Assembly (NCBI GenBank): GCA_946482595.1
Contig: CAMLSD010000049.1
Coordinates: 1 to 37,350 of the forward strand
Length of the DNA: 37,350 bases
Reading direction: 5' to 3'
Source: an uncultured Comamonadaceae bacterium
Lineage (GTDB): Bacteria; Pseudomonadota; Gammaproteobacteria; Burkholderiales; Burkholderiaceae
Part shown: one piece after another, positions 17,116-25,549 of the stretch
Layout: each line of letters opens with the position of its first letter
Position numbering within the stretch: the first letter of the stretch is position 1
Position numbers and translations under genes: made by a program
The notes under the pieces: model-generated
What the model was told of the DNA's origin: nothing
What the model saw: the letters and a program-made list of their open reading frames with translations, nothing else
Database searches by the model: none

Positions 17116-17847
17116 TTACGCGTTGGTTGAGAGCAGTTTGGCCGAGGCGTCTTCATTGCGCTCGGCGGTCTGCAGCATCTTCATGTGAGCCTCGAACTGG
17201 CGGGCTGCGGCAATCATCGAGACCATGGTCTCCACCGCGCTCACGTTCGAGCCTTCAAGGGCGCCGTCCTGCAGCGTGGCATTCGGGTCGGCCGGCAGGT
17301 CCTCGCCGTCGGCGGCGCGGAACAGACCGTCGGTGCCGCGCTGCAGCGGGGCTTCGGGTGTCACGAGCTTCAGGCGGCCCAGCGGCGTGACCGTGCCATT
17401 GGCGGCCACGGCCGAGACCGTGCCGTCCTTGCCGATCTGCGGCCGCGCATCGGGCGGGATCTGGATCGGCCCGCCATCGCCCATCACCAGCAGTCCGCTG
17501 AAGGTGCTCAGCGTGCCGTCGGCGGCGGTGGTCAGTGCGCCGGCGCGGGTGTAGGCCTCGGTGCCGTCCAGCCCTTGCACCGCCAGCCACGCATTGCCCT
17601 GCATGGCCACGTCCAGCGGGCGACCGGTCGGGTGGACCGGGCCGTTCGAGGCGTCGTAGCCGATCGTGGTCTCGAGCGAATAGACCCGCGTGCTGGCCCC
17701 GTCGCCGCGCACGGGCACGGCGCGAAACGCCTGCAGCTCGGCGCGAAAGCCGGTGGTCGAGGCGTTGGCCAGGTTGTTGGCCAGCAGTTCCTGGCGCTGC
17801 GAGGTCGCCTTGGCGCCTGCCATCGACAGGTAGATCATGCGGTCCAT
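17116..17847 (-). CDS. flgF: Flagellar proximal rod protein
   Basis: 243 residues. It begins MDRMIYLSMAGAKATSQRQELLANNLANASTTGFRAEL, as in FlgF, and ends with the rod-family helix SNVSAVETMVSMIAAARQFEAHMKMLQTAE. The weak Shine-Dalgarno AAGGGG precedes the ATG; the methionine at codon 4 is an alternative start. A proximal rod subunit exported by the type III system. Confidence 0.95.
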   Translation of the reverse strand: MDRMIYLSMAGAKATSQRQELLANNLANASTTGFRAELQAFRAVPVRGDGASTRVYSLETTIGYDASNGPVHPTGRPLDVAMQGNAWLAVQGLDGTEAYTRAGALTTAADGTLSTFSGLLVMGDGGPIQIPPDARPQIGKDGTVSAVAANGTVTPLGRLKLVTPEAPLQRGTDGLFRAADGEDLPADPNATLQDGALEGSNVSAVETMVSMIAAARQFEAHMKMLQTAERNEDASAKLLSTNA

Positions 17848-17884
17848 GCTCGACCCCTTGAATGCCTAGTGGGTGGCGCGCTCG

Positions 17885-19081
17885 TCAGCGCATGTTGACC
17901 AAGGTCTGCATGACCTGGTCCTGCGTCTTGATCGTCTGCGCGTTGGCCTGGTAGTTGCGCTGGGCGGTGATCATGGCCACCAGCTCGCCGGTGAGGTCCA
18001 CGTTCGACTCTTCCAGCGCACCGCGCTGCAGCGTGCCGGCACCGCCCGCACCCGGGGTGTTCGGGCGCGGCTCGCCGGCCATCTCGGTGGCGCGCCACAC
18101 GTTCGCGCCCAGCGGCTCCAGGCCGTTGGGGTTCTGGAAGGTGTACAGGGCGATGGCACCGATCTCGCGGGTCTCGCCGTTGGAATAGCGGGCGATCACC
18201 CGGCCGTCGGTCTCGGGCGTCACGCCGACCAGGTCGCCGGGCGCCTGACCGTTCTGGTCGATGTCGGTCACCGCAAACGCAGCACCGAACTGCACCGCGC
18301 CAGACATGTCCAGCGCATACGAGGCCGCCGGTGTGGCCGCGCCGAAGTCGAGTGCGACGGCACTGAGGTCGGCCGTGGGCAGGCCGGTGGCCGGGTCGAA
18401 GTCGACCACGGCCAGGGGCACGGCATCGGCCGCCACGCCGTCCTTGGTGGCGTGCACTTCCCACTGGTTGTCGGCCACCTTGCGGAAGTAGAAGGTCACC
18501 GACGACGGCACGCCCAGCGGGTCGTAGGTGGTGACCGAGGTCGCGTTGTTGTACGACTCGGCGTCGTTCACGTCGAAGGCCACGGTGCGGGCTTCGGCAC
18601 GGGCGTCGAGGTTGAACTCGAGGTCGACCTCGGTGGTGGCCACCGCGCCCAGGCCGGAGGTCGGCACCTGGATGGGCCCGTTGGCGCCGACCAGGGCCTT
18701 GCCCTGGTTGGTCACGATGAAACCGGACTGGTCGATCTTGAACTGGCCGTTGCGGCTGTACAGCCGCTCGCCGGTGACGCTGCCGCTGGTGCGGTCGAAG
18801 TCGGCCACCTGGAAGAAACCGCCGCCGTTGATGGCCATGTCCAGCGGGTTGTCGGTGATCGTGATGTTGCCCTGCGTGAACTGCTGCGCCACCTTGGCCA
18901 CGTTCACCCCGATGCCGATGCTGCCGGCGCCCGCGCCATTCATGGCGTTGGCGTACATGTCGGCAAACTCCGCCCGCGAGCCCTTGAAGCCCACCGTGCT
19001 GGCGTTGGCGATGTTGTTGCCGATGACGTCCAGATTGCGGCTGGAGGCGTTCAGGCCGGAAAGCCCTTGCTGGAAACTCAT
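17885..19081 (-). CDS. flgE: Flagellar hook protein
   Basis: 398 residues. It begins MSFQQGLSGLNASSRNLDVIGNNIANASTVGFKGSRAEF and ends SNVDLTGELVAMITAQRNYQANAQTIKTQDQVMQTLVNMR, both diagnostic of FlgE. The central part (about 140-310) forms the variable outer domains of the hook. AAAGGA lies upstream of the ATG. The hook polymer is built under the FlgD cap encoded by the gene before it. Confidence 0.97.
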   Translation of the reverse strand: MSFQQGLSGLNASSRNLDVIGNNIANASTVGFKGSRAEFADMYANAMNGAGAGSIGIGVNVAKVAQQFTQGNITITDNPLDMAINGGGFFQVADFDRTSGSVTGERLYSRNGQFKIDQSGFIVTNQGKALVGANGPIQVPTSGLGAVATTEVDLEFNLDARAEARTVAFDVNDAESYNNATSVTTYDPLGVPSSVTFYFRKVADNQWEVHATKDGVAADAVPLAVVDFDPATGLPTADLSAVALDFGAATPAASYALDMSGAVQFGAAFAVTDIDQNGQAPGDLVGVTPETDGRVIARYSNGETREIGAIALYTFQNPNGLEPLGANVWRATEMAGEPRPNTPGAGGAGTLQRGALEESNVDLTGELVAMITAQRNYQANAQTIKTQDQVMQTLVNMR

Positions 19082-19138
19082 GGTCTGTCCTTTCGGGAGG
19101 TAACCTGGTGGGGAAGATGGCTGGCGCGGGGCATCAGG

Positions 19139-19804
19139 TCAGATGACCGCCTTGACCTTGTCGTATGCCACGGTCTTGCCACTGAGCAGGTCAAGCTCCA
19201 GCACCCCGCCGACGGTGCTGATGGCGCCCACCGTGTCGCGGGCATAGGCGGTGGTCTCGACGGCCGTCTTGCCGGCGGTCGCCTTGACGTTGTAGGTGAC
19301 GGCATCGCCTGCAGCGGCGGCATCCTCGGCCTTCCAGTGGAAGTGATGACGCCCCGGCTCCATGGCACCGAGCTCGAAGGTGTCCAGCACCTGGCCGCCG
19401 GCGCCGACCACCTCGACGGTGACCTTGTCGGCCTTGGCTGCCAGGTCGAACCCGGCCCGGCCTTCGCCTTCGATCAGGTACATGCTGTTGCCCGGCACCA
19501 GCACATCGCGACCGATCAGTGCGGCCCCCTGCATCGCCTGGGTCTGCATCAGCTGGCCCAGCATGGTCTGCAGGCTGGCATTGACCTTCTCGATGCCCGT
19601 CACCGTGTTGATCTGGGCCATCTGGCTCGTGACCTCGGCGTTTTCCATCGGGTTGAGCGGGTCCTGGTTCTTCATCTGCGCGACCAGCATCGTCAGGAAG
19701 CGGTCCTGGGCAGAGATCTCCTGCTTCGCCGTGGCTGCGCCCGCGGTGGACGCACCGCCGTTGACCGCGGCGTAGGGATTGGTCGGGGTGGTGACGGTGG
19801 TCAT
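19139..19804 (-). CDS. flgD: Flagellar hook-assembly (cap) protein
   Basis: 221 residues. The N-terminal conserved region reads QDRFLTMLVAQMKNQDPLNPMENAEVTSQMAQINTVTGIEKVNASLQ, typical of FlgD. The rest (about 85-215) is the FlgD tudor/Ig-like part (ALIGRDVLVPGNS, then GRHHFHWKAED). It caps the growing hook and is replaced later by FlgK. AAGGA lies upstream of the start. It lies between flgC and flgE as in other flagellar operons. Confidence 0.96.
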   Translation of the reverse strand: MTTVTTPTNPYAAVNGGASTAGAATAKQEISAQDRFLTMLVAQMKNQDPLNPMENAEVTSQMAQINTVTGIEKVNASLQTMLGQLMQTQAMQGAALIGRDVLVPGNSMYLIEGEGRAGFDLAAKADKVTVEVVGAGGQVLDTFELGAMEPGRHHFHWKAEDAAAAGDAVTYNVKATAGKTAVETTAYARDTVGAISTVGGVLELDLLSGKTVAYDKVKAVI

Positions 19805-19838
19805 GAGGGTCCTTCAGGGCATGCGCGAGGCGGCGGGC

Positions 19839-20243
19839 TCACTGGCCCATCTGCAGCGTCTTGAGCAGCAGCCCCTTGGCCGTGTTCATGACTTCCACGT
19901 TGTTCTGGTAGGAGCGCGAGGCAGAGATCATGTTCACCATCTCCTCCACCGCATTCACATTGCTGTAGGTCACATACCCCTCGGCATCGGCCTGCGGGTG
20001 CGCCGGGTCGTGGATGCGTCGCCCCGGGGTGTTGTCTTCGGTGACCTGGTTGACCTTGACGCCGGCGGCGCCATTGGCACCCATCAGCACGGTCTGGAAC
20101 TCCACCTGGCGCGCCTTGTAGGCCTGCCCGTCGGGCCCGGCCACGGTGTCGGCATTGGCCAGGTTGCTGGCCACCACGTTGAGCCGCTGGGACTGCGAAC
20201 TGACGGCACTGCCGGAGATGTTGAAGATGTTGAACATCGACAT
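19839..20243 (-). CDS. flgC: Flagellar proximal rod protein
   Basis: 134 residues. It starts MSMFNIFNISGSAVSSQSQRLNVVASNLANADTV and ends with NVNAVEEMVNMISASRSYQNNVEVMNTAKGLLLKTLQMGQ, the standard FlgC pattern and length. AAAGGA lies upstream of the ATG. It is 34 bp after flgB and 34 bp before flgD. Confidence 0.97.
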   Translation of the reverse strand: MSMFNIFNISGSAVSSQSQRLNVVASNLANADTVAGPDGQAYKARQVEFQTVLMGANGAAGVKVNQVTEDNTPGRRIHDPAHPQADAEGYVTYSNVNAVEEMVNMISASRSYQNNVEVMNTAKGLLLKTLQMGQ

Positions 20244-20277
20244 GGCGGGATCCTTTCAGTCGTCCTTCGGGGCGCGA

Positions 20278-20691
20278 TCACTGGCCGGTGATGGCGCTGA
20301 GCATGGTGCGCACACTGCCATTGATGAAACGCAGCGTGGCCTCGTAGCGCACGGAGTTGTCGGCAAAGCTGGCCCGCTCGCGGTCCATGTCCACCGCATT
20401 GCCGTCCAGATTGGTCTGGGCGGTCTGTGTGTACTTCAGGTCCACCGGGGCGCGTCCACCCACGGCATTCGTGATGTGCCCGGGCTGGGTGGCCGCAATC
20501 ACCTTCGGGCCGCTGGCCTGGCCGCCCGACGACACGGCCTCGCGCAGCGTGGCGGCGAAGTCCATGTCGCGGCCCACGTAGCCCGGGGTGTCGGCGTTGG
20601 CGATGTTGCTGGCGATCAGGCGCTGGCGTTCGGCACGCAGCACCAGCGCTTCCGACTGGAAGTTCAGTGACTGGGTGAGGCGATCGAACAT
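20278..20691 (-). CDS. flgB: Flagellar proximal rod protein
   Basis: 137 residues. It starts MFDRLTQSLNFQSEALVLRAERQRLIASNIANADTPGYVGRD and ends RYEATLRFINGSVRTMLSAITGQ, as in FlgB. First gene of the long minus-strand operon flgBCDEFGHIJKL. It is divergent from flgA across a 191-bp intergenic region that must hold both promoters. GAGGG lies upstream of the ATG. Confidence 0.96.
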   Translation of the reverse strand: MFDRLTQSLNFQSEALVLRAERQRLIASNIANADTPGYVGRDMDFAATLREAVSSGGQASGPKVIAATQPGHITNAVGGRAPVDLKYTQTAQTNLDGNAVDMDRERASFADNSVRYEATLRFINGSVRTMLSAITGQ

Positions 20692-20882
20692 GGCTCAGGC
20701 CCTCGGATCGGGTGAATCGGTATCAGGCGCCCCCGGGTTCGGGAGGGCTTGACGGATACGGGCCATTGTCTGGACGCAGGGCCGCGAACATTAGCGGGAA
20801 TAGCAGGCCAAAACTCGCTCATTTCCCCGCCCCCGGGCCGGCGCCGCCCCCTACAGTCCAGTCCGTTGCCTGTGCCGACCCC
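20692..20882. promoter_or_regulatory. Divergent flgB/flgA intergenic region
   Basis: 191 bp between the flgB and flgA start codons. It must contain the promoters of the minus-strand operon and of flgA. I do not see a convincing sigma-54 (-24/-12) or sigma-28 site. TACAGT at 20852-20857 is a weak plus-strand -10 candidate for flgA. Confidence 0.4.
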
Positions 20883-21632
20883 ATGACACTCACCCTTCGC
20901 CCCTCATCGCCACGCACCGTTCACGGCCTGATCCTGGCCGGGGCGATGCTCGGCGCCGCGTCGGGTTCCATGGCGGCCGACACGAGTGACGTCGAGGCGA
21001 AACTGCGTCAGATGGCGCAGGCCCATGCCGAGCTTCAGCGTCCTGCCGCTGCGGGGGCACCCGCGCCGCGCGTCACCCGAGTGGAGGTGGCCGTGGGCGA
21101 GCTGGACAGCCGGATCAAGCTTGCCCCGTGCACCCGCATGGAGCCCTACTTGCCGCCCGGACTGAAGCCCTGGGGCCGAACCCGTCTGGGCATACGCTGT
21201 GTGGAAGGGCCGACGCGCTGGAATGTGTTCCTGCCGGTGACGGTGCGCGTCTTCGGTCTGGCCCTCACGGCCGCCACCCCGCTTTCAGCCGGCACCGTGG
21301 TGTCGCAAGCCCATCTCAAGCTCGCCGAGGTCGATCTCGCCGAGCAGCCGTCGGCCGCCCTGGCGGCGCCGGCAGACGCCGTCGGCCGGGCACTGACCCG
21401 CTCGCTGCCGGCCGGAGAAGCCTTAAGAAGCAGCCACCTGCGGCCGAAACAGTGGTTTGCGGCCGGCGACACGGTGAAGGTCCTGGCCGTGGGCCGGGGC
21501 TTCTCGGTGAGCAGCGAGGGCATGGCCCTGGCGCCCGGCCTGGAAGGCCGTCCGGTCCGTGTACGGGCTGCCAATGGCCGTATCCTCACTGGCATGGCAC
21601 GCGCGGACCACCTCGTGGAGGTGCGATTGTGA
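20883..21632 (+). CDS. flgA: Flagellar P-ring assembly chaperone
   Basis: 249 residues from the ATG at 20883. A Sec signal peptide (core VHGLILAGAMLGAASG, cleavage near residue 32, MAA) is followed by a FlgA domain: the cysteine-containing beta segment CTRMEPYLPPGLKPWGRTRLGIRC, then a SAF-like C-terminal domain (LSAGTVVSQAHLKLAEVDL and GDTVKVLAVGRGFSVSSEG, ending in GRILTGMARADHLVEVRL). FlgA works in the periplasm to help FlgI assemble. The frame is open from 20712, but upstream residues do not look coded and the signal peptide fits the later start. Confidence 0.93.
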   Translation: MTLTLRPSSPRTVHGLILAGAMLGAASGSMAADTSDVEAKLRQMAQAHAELQRPAAAGAPAPRVTRVEVAVGELDSRIKLAPCTRMEPYLPPGLKPWGRTRLGIRCVEGPTRWNVFLPVTVRVFGLALTAATPLSAGTVVSQAHLKLAEVDLAEQPSAALAAPADAVGRALTRSLPAGEALRSSHLRPKQWFAAGDTVKVLAVGRGFSVSSEGMALAPGLEGRPVRVRAANGRILTGMARADHLVEVRL

Positions 21633-21662
21633 GCGCCCCCAGGGCCGCGCTGCGCCCAGCCC

Positions 21663-21710
21663 GCCCCCCGCGGGGGGCAAGGAAACTTGGGGCGGCCCTG
21701 CGTTTCCTTG
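21663..21710. terminator. Double hairpin downstream of flgA
   Basis: A 16-base perfect palindrome (21663-21678, six C then six G around GCGC-type centre) is followed directly by a second inverted repeat whose 9-bp arms are 21678-21686 and 21702-21710. No T-run follows, so this would be a Rho-assisted or mRNA-stabilising structure, or a dispersed intergenic element. It lies 30 bp after the flgA stop and upstream of the flgM promoter. Confidence 0.5.
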
Positions 21711-21753
21711 TGAGACCCGTGCTGTCGCTGCAAAAAAAAGTTGCAATTCCGGC

Positions 21754-21780
21754 TAAAGTTCTCCGGGGCACGGTCGAAAA
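21754..21780 (+). promoter_or_regulatory. Sigma-28 (FliA) promoter of flgM
   Basis: TAAAGTTC at 21754-21761, an 11-bp spacer, then GTCGAAAA at 21773-21780. The consensus is TAAAGTTT, 11 bp, GCCGATAA, so 7 of 8 and 6 of 8 bases match with exact spacing. Transcription would start near 21788, about 44 bases before the flgM ATG. Confidence 0.8.
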
Positions 21781-21831
21781 CACGATCATGTGGGACGTGT
21801 ATGCGTCCGCTCCACGGTCAAGGAGAACCTC

Positions 21832-22158
21832 ATGAAGATCGGCAACCTCATCGACACGACGGCGCTGGCTGGCAGTTCCGCCACCACCAGCCGCCCTGGC
21901 GTGGGCGAGGCCGCAGGCCAGCCTGCATCGGCCGGTACGGCCGCCACCGGCGGCAACGCCCCCACTGAAAGTGCCACGGTGAAGCTGTCCAGCACGGCCG
22001 CCTCGCTGATGGCAGCCACCCCTGAATTCAATGCATCCAAGGTCGCGGCAATCCGCCAGTCGATCGCGGAAGGCACGTTCCGTCCGCAGCCCGAAGTCAT
22101 CGCCGACAAGCTGATTGCCAATGCGCAGGAGCTGCTGTCGCCCCCGTCTTCGCACTGA
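21832..22158 (+). CDS. flgM: Anti-sigma-28 factor
   Basis: 108 residues. AGGAGA five bases before the ATG fixes the start. The first two thirds are rich in Ala/Thr/Ser/Gly and look disordered, as in other FlgM proteins. The C-terminal sigma-binding part has the family pattern FNASKVAAIRQSIAEGTFRPQPEVIADKLIANAQELL. FlgM holds sigma-28 inactive until the hook is complete and FlgM is exported. The near-consensus sigma-28 promoter in front gives autoregulation. An flgN-like gene follows 40 bp later. Confidence 0.93.
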   Translation: MKIGNLIDTTALAGSSATTSRPGVGEAAGQPASAGTAATGGNAPTESATVKLSSTAASLMAATPEFNASKVAAIRQSIAEGTFRPQPEVIADKLIANAQELLSPPSSH

Positions 22159-22198
22159 TTGCGTCTCCCGCCCCTCGACCTCCTGACCGAACCGAGTG

Positions 22199-22606
22199 AT
22201 GCTTGCACCCACCCCCGCCTCCGGCCACCCCGGTCCACGTGAACTCGAACCCGCCGTGCAAGCCGTCGAAGCGCGGCTGCAGGCCCTGGGCCATGCCCTG
22301 GTCCAGCGTGACAGCGTGGCCGTCGAGCAGTGTGCGAGCGAACTGCATCGCGCTCTGACCGAAGCCGTGCAGGTCTTCAGCCATGCCGCGCGCACCGGGC
22401 GGGTGTCCCCTGCCCTGCGCCAGCGCCTGATGAGCGCCACTGGCGAAGTTGCGGCCCAGCGCGAAAGCCTGGCGCGCGCCACGGCAGCGCTCGACCGCGC
22501 GATGGACGTGCTGCTGCCCCGCAGCCCGGACGTCGTCTACGCCCCCCAGAATGCAGCCGCCGCCTATGGCAGCGGCCTGCGCAGCCGCGGCTCGTACAGC
22601 GCCTGA
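22199..22606 (+). CDS. flgN: FlgN-like flagellar export chaperone
   Basis: 135 residues from the ATG at 22199; a GTG directly before it at 22196 is an alternative start. The protein is almost entirely helical (ELEPAVQAVEARLQALGHALVQRDSVAVEQCASELHRAL, then LRQRLMSATGEVAAQRESLARATAALDRAMDVLL) and ends in a flexible Tyr/Gly/Ser-rich tail. Shape, size and its place behind flgM fit FlgN, the chaperone of FlgK and FlgL, but sequence identity to known FlgN is not obvious to me, so the name rests largely on context. Confidence 0.7.
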   Translation: MLAPTPASGHPGPRELEPAVQAVEARLQALGHALVQRDSVAVEQCASELHRALTEAVQVFSHAARTGRVSPALRQRLMSATGEVAAQRESLARATAALDRAMDVLLPRSPDVVYAPQNAAAAYGSGLRSRGSYSA

Positions 22607-22648
22607 GCGCACAGCCCGGGCGGCGACCGGGCTTCCCCTCCCCATCCT

Positions 22649-22669
22649 GACGGCCGCAATGCGGCCGTC
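22649..22669. terminator. 9-bp stem-loop after flgN
   Basis: GACGGCCGC, loop AAT, GCGGCCGTC: a perfect and very stable hairpin 43 bp past the flgN stop. It has no T-run, so it is a probable but not classical terminator of the flgMN transcript. Confidence 0.5.
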
Positions 22670-22698
22670 GCCGCTATGATGCTTCGCACGGCGCGAGC

Positions 22699-25167
22699 AT
22701 GGGGCACGTGCCGCGGACCCGGCAGCACATGTCCAACGCATTCGACACCCCCCGCGGTGAGTCCCTCCCGCCCTGGCAGCTGATGCCGGGCCTGGTCGCC
22801 GCCCTGCACTGCGACGCCCGCCCCGACCACCTCAGCCCGGCCTTGCGCCAGGCGCTGCATCTGGCCGACCGCGGCCTCCCCGACGCCGCCTGGCTCGACG
22901 TCCTGGGCGATGGCGCTCGCGCCGCCATGCTCGAGCTGCTGGCCCGCCGGTGCGACTTCACCCTCACGCTGGCACTGCGCGATGACGTCGCCGACCCGCG
23001 CTGGCTCGACTGTGCGGCTCACTGGCTGCCCGGCCCGGGCTTGTACCTGTGCCATTTCCATGACGTGACGACCGGCAAGCTGGCCGAGCTGTCGGCGCGC
23101 GCCCAGGCCGAGCAGTTGCGCCTGCTGGCCGACAACGTGCCCGTGCTGATCGCCTTCTTCCGGACGCACGACTCGCGCTGCCTGTTCGCCAACCGCCAGT
23201 ACGCGCAGACCTTCGGCTGGAACGAGAACGACGTTGTCGGACGCACCTTCATGGAACTGATCGGCGAGGCAGCCACCGCTCAGATCCAGCCCTACGTGGA
23301 CCGCGTGCTGGCCAGGCGGGAGGTGGTGTCCTACGAACGCCAGCTGCGGCAGGCCGACGGGTCGGACCACTGGATCGAGGTGAACCTGGTCCCCCACCTG
23401 GACGACAGCGGCGAGCAGATCGCCACCTTCGTGCTGATCTCGGACATCACCCGCCACCGGCTGGCCGAGCGTGCCGTGCGGGAATCCGAGGACCGCCTGA
23501 ACAAGTTCATGCAGGCCAGCCTGGAGGGGATCGTCTTCCTGAAGGACGGGCGTGTCACCGACGCCAACCCGCCGGTGTGCGCCTTGCTGGGCTACACGCT
23601 CGACGAAGTGCGCGGGCGCCACGCGCTGGAGTTCGTGGCGCCTGACCATGCCGAGCAGGCCACGCAGGTCATGAAGGAAGAGCGCGAAACGACCTACGAG
23701 AGCGTGCTGCTCGATCGCCATGGCCAACGCATCGACGTGGAGTTCATCACCCGTTCGATGATGCACAACGGCGAGCGGCTGCGCATGACCATCGTGCGCG
23801 ACATCCGCGACCGGCGCGCCGCGCAGGCGCACATCCAGCACCTCGCCCACCACGATGCGCTGACCGGGCTGCCCAATCGCATGTCCTTCATGGCCGAGCT
23901 GGACCGGCGCATGGCCCAGGCGCGCACCACCAACGAAAGCCTGGCGCTGCTGTTCGTCGACCTCGATCACTTCAAGCGGATCAACGACTCGCTGGGTCAT
24001 CTGGCCGGGGACACCCTGCTGCGCACGGTGGCTGAGCGGCTGCTGCAGTGCCTGCGTGGCACCGACCGGGTAGCCCGTTTCGGCGGCGACGAATTCATGG
24101 TGTTGCTGCCGCATGCCCCGCATCGCTCGGACGTCGAGGACGTCGCGCGCAAGCTGCTGCAGGCCATCGAGGTGCCGATCGAACTCGAAGGGCGGCTCAT
24201 CAGCGTCACGCCGTCGGTCGGGATCGCGTTCTTCCCGGGCGATGCAGCCACGCCGGCCGAGCTGATCAAGCATGCCGACAGTGCGATGTACCTTGCCAAG
24301 GCGCGCGGCCGGGCCAACTGCCAGTTCTTCGACCCGGCCCGGGTGCACGCGGCCTATGCGGCCCTCACGACCGAAAGCGAGCTGTCCCAGGCTGCCACCC
24401 GGGGCCAGCTTGTGCTGCACTACCAGCCGCAGGTGCGGGCGTCGGACGCGCGGGTGGTCGGCACCGAGGCGCTGATCCGCTGGCAACACCCGGTGCGCGG
24501 GCTGCTGCAGCCCGATGACTTCCTGCCCGCAGCCGAGCAGCAGCGCCTGATGCTGCAGATCGGCAGCTGGGTGCTGCGCGAGGCGCTGCACCATGCCCGG
24601 CAGTGGCGCGACAGCGGTGTGGCGAACTGGCCGGTGGCGGTGAATGTGTCGATGGTCGAGTTCCAGTCCAGCGGGTTTGTCGATTCGATCGCCGATGCGC
24701 TGCGGCACGCCGGTGTGGACGGGCACCTGCTGGAGCTTGAACTGAGCGAACGCATGCTGATGGACGACCTGCCTGCGGTGCGACGCAAGCTCGAGCGCCT
24801 GAAGCACCTGGGCGTGCGGCTGTCGGTCGACGACTTCGGTACCGGCTATTTCTCGCTGCGGCACTTGCGCGAGCTGCCGATCGACCGCATCAAGATCGAT
24901 CGCTCCTTCGTGACCGACCTGCCCGAGGGCCGCAGCGCCGAGGCAATCGCCCGGGCCATCATCCAGATGGCCCACAGCCTGGGCCTGGCCGTGATTGCCG
25001 AAGGGGTCGAAACCCAGGCCCAGTTCGAGATCCTGGCCAGCCTGGGCTGCAATGAGGTGCAGGGCCGCTGGACCGGCTCGCCCATGCCCGCGGCAGACTT
25101 CGAGGCCTGGCTTCAGCGGGCCCCGGCCTGTAGTCCACCGCCGACAGCGCCGGCCGAACCGGGCTGA
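22699..25167 (+). CDS. PAS-PAS-GGDEF-EAL c-di-GMP turnover protein
   Basis: 822 residues (the ATG at 22729 is an alternative start). Soluble. After an N-terminal region of about 135 residues come PAS domains at about 140-260 and 264-385. A GGDEF domain follows with the intact motif GGDEF at 462-466 and an I-site (RGTD) five residues before it, then an EAL domain with EALIRW at 590-595, NVSMVEFQS, ELSERML, DDFGTGY and AEGVETQ. The catalytic and metal-binding acids of both domains appear present, so it could both make and break c-di-GMP. The last conserved EAL segment, usually QGY..(S/G)KPM, reads QGRWTGSPM. Its place beside the flagellar genes suggests control of motility, but this is inference. 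TATGAT at 22675-22680 may be its -10 box. Confidence 0.92.
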   Translation: MGHVPRTRQHMSNAFDTPRGESLPPWQLMPGLVAALHCDARPDHLSPALRQALHLADRGLPDAAWLDVLGDGARAAMLELLARRCDFTLTLALRDDVADPRWLDCAAHWLPGPGLYLCHFHDVTTGKLAELSARAQAEQLRLLADNVPVLIAFFRTHDSRCLFANRQYAQTFGWNENDVVGRTFMELIGEAATAQIQPYVDRVLARREVVSYERQLRQADGSDHWIEVNLVPHLDDSGEQIATFVLISDITRHRLAERAVRESEDRLNKFMQASLEGIVFLKDGRVTDANPPVCALLGYTLDEVRGRHALEFVAPDHAEQATQVMKEERETTYESVLLDRHGQRIDVEFITRSMMHNGERLRMTIVRDIRDRRAAQAHIQHLAHHDALTGLPNRMSFMAELDRRMAQARTTNESLALLFVDLDHFKRINDSLGHLAGDTLLRTVAERLLQCLRGTDRVARFGGDEFMVLLPHAPHRSDVEDVARKLLQAIEVPIELEGRLISVTPSVGIAFFPGDAATPAELIKHADSAMYLAKARGRANCQFFDPARVHAAYAALTTESELSQAATRGQLVLHYQPQVRASDARVVGTEALIRWQHPVRGLLQPDDFLPAAEQQRLMLQIGSWVLREALHHARQWRDSGVANWPVAVNVSMVEFQSSGFVDSIADALRHAGVDGHLLELELSERMLMDDLPAVRRKLERLKHLGVRLSVDDFGTGYFSLRHLRELPIDRIKIDRSFVTDLPEGRSAEAIARAIIQMAHSLGLAVIAEGVETQAQFEILASLGCNEVQGRWTGSPMPAADFEAWLQRAPACSPPPTAPAEPG

Positions 25168-25168
25168 C

Positions 25169-25184
25169 GGGCCCGCCCGGGCCC
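25169..25184. terminator. GC-rich hairpin just after the GGDEF-EAL gene
   Basis: GGGCCCG, CC, CGGGCCC begins two bases after the stop codon. The stem is strong but the two-base centre forces a larger loop, and no T-run follows. A candidate Rho-assisted terminator. Confidence 0.4.
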
Positions 25185-25245
25185 TGCCCCTAAGCTTGAA
25201 TCAGGCCCTGCAGACAGACCGCAGGCCCCATTCAAGGAGAACGCC

Positions 25246-25488
25246 ATGAACCCCATCCGTCCTGTTCGCACCCCCCTTCGCGTGGGCTCCACCCTTGCCG
25301 CCAGCGTGTTGCTGTCGATGTCCCTGATGGGTTGTGCCAGCATGAGCGATCGCGACCGCAACACGGCCGTCGGCGCGGCGATCGGTGGCGTGGCCGGCTC
25401 GGTGCTCACCGGCGGCAGTGCCGTGGGCACGGTGGGCGGTGCTGCCGTTGGCGGCGTGATCGGCAATCAGACCGGTCGCAAGAAGTAA
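25246..25488 (+). CDS. Small glycine-zipper outer-membrane lipoprotein (OsmB-like)
   Basis: 80 residues. AAGGAGA before the ATG is a clear ribosome binding site. A lipoprotein signal (hydrophobic VLLSMSLMGC, lipidated cysteine about residue 30) is followed by a short charged stretch (SMSDRDRN) and a glycine-zipper segment TAVGAAIGGVAGSVLTGGSAVGTVGGAAVGGVIGNQTGRKK. Such proteins (OsmB, SlyB/Rcp families) insert or pack against the outer membrane and are often stress-induced. It stands alone between the GGDEF-EAL gene and the convergent sixA. Confidence 0.85.
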   Translation: MNPIRPVRTPLRVGSTLAASVLLSMSLMGCASMSDRDRNTAVGAAIGGVAGSVLTGGSAVGTVGGAAVGGVIGNQTGRKK

Positions 25489-25499
25489 GCCCATCACCG

Positions 25500-25538
25500 C
25501 GCTGCCGCGAAGCTGCGCCCTGCAGTCTTGCGGCAGCG
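25500..25538. terminator. Inverted repeat between convergent genes
   Basis: CGCTGCCGC (25500-25508) pairs with GCGGCAGCG (25530-25538), nine perfect base pairs around a 21-base loop, in the 61-bp gap between the lipoprotein gene and sixA, which converge. It could end transcription in both directions. Confidence 0.5.
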
Positions 25539-25549
25539 GGGCCAGCCCC

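Noticed and set aside
22564..24975. 803-codon minus-strand open frame opposite the GGDEF-EAL gene
   Set aside because: Antisense shadow with a His/Gln/Gly-rich translation; the plus strand has intact GGDEF and EAL motifs.
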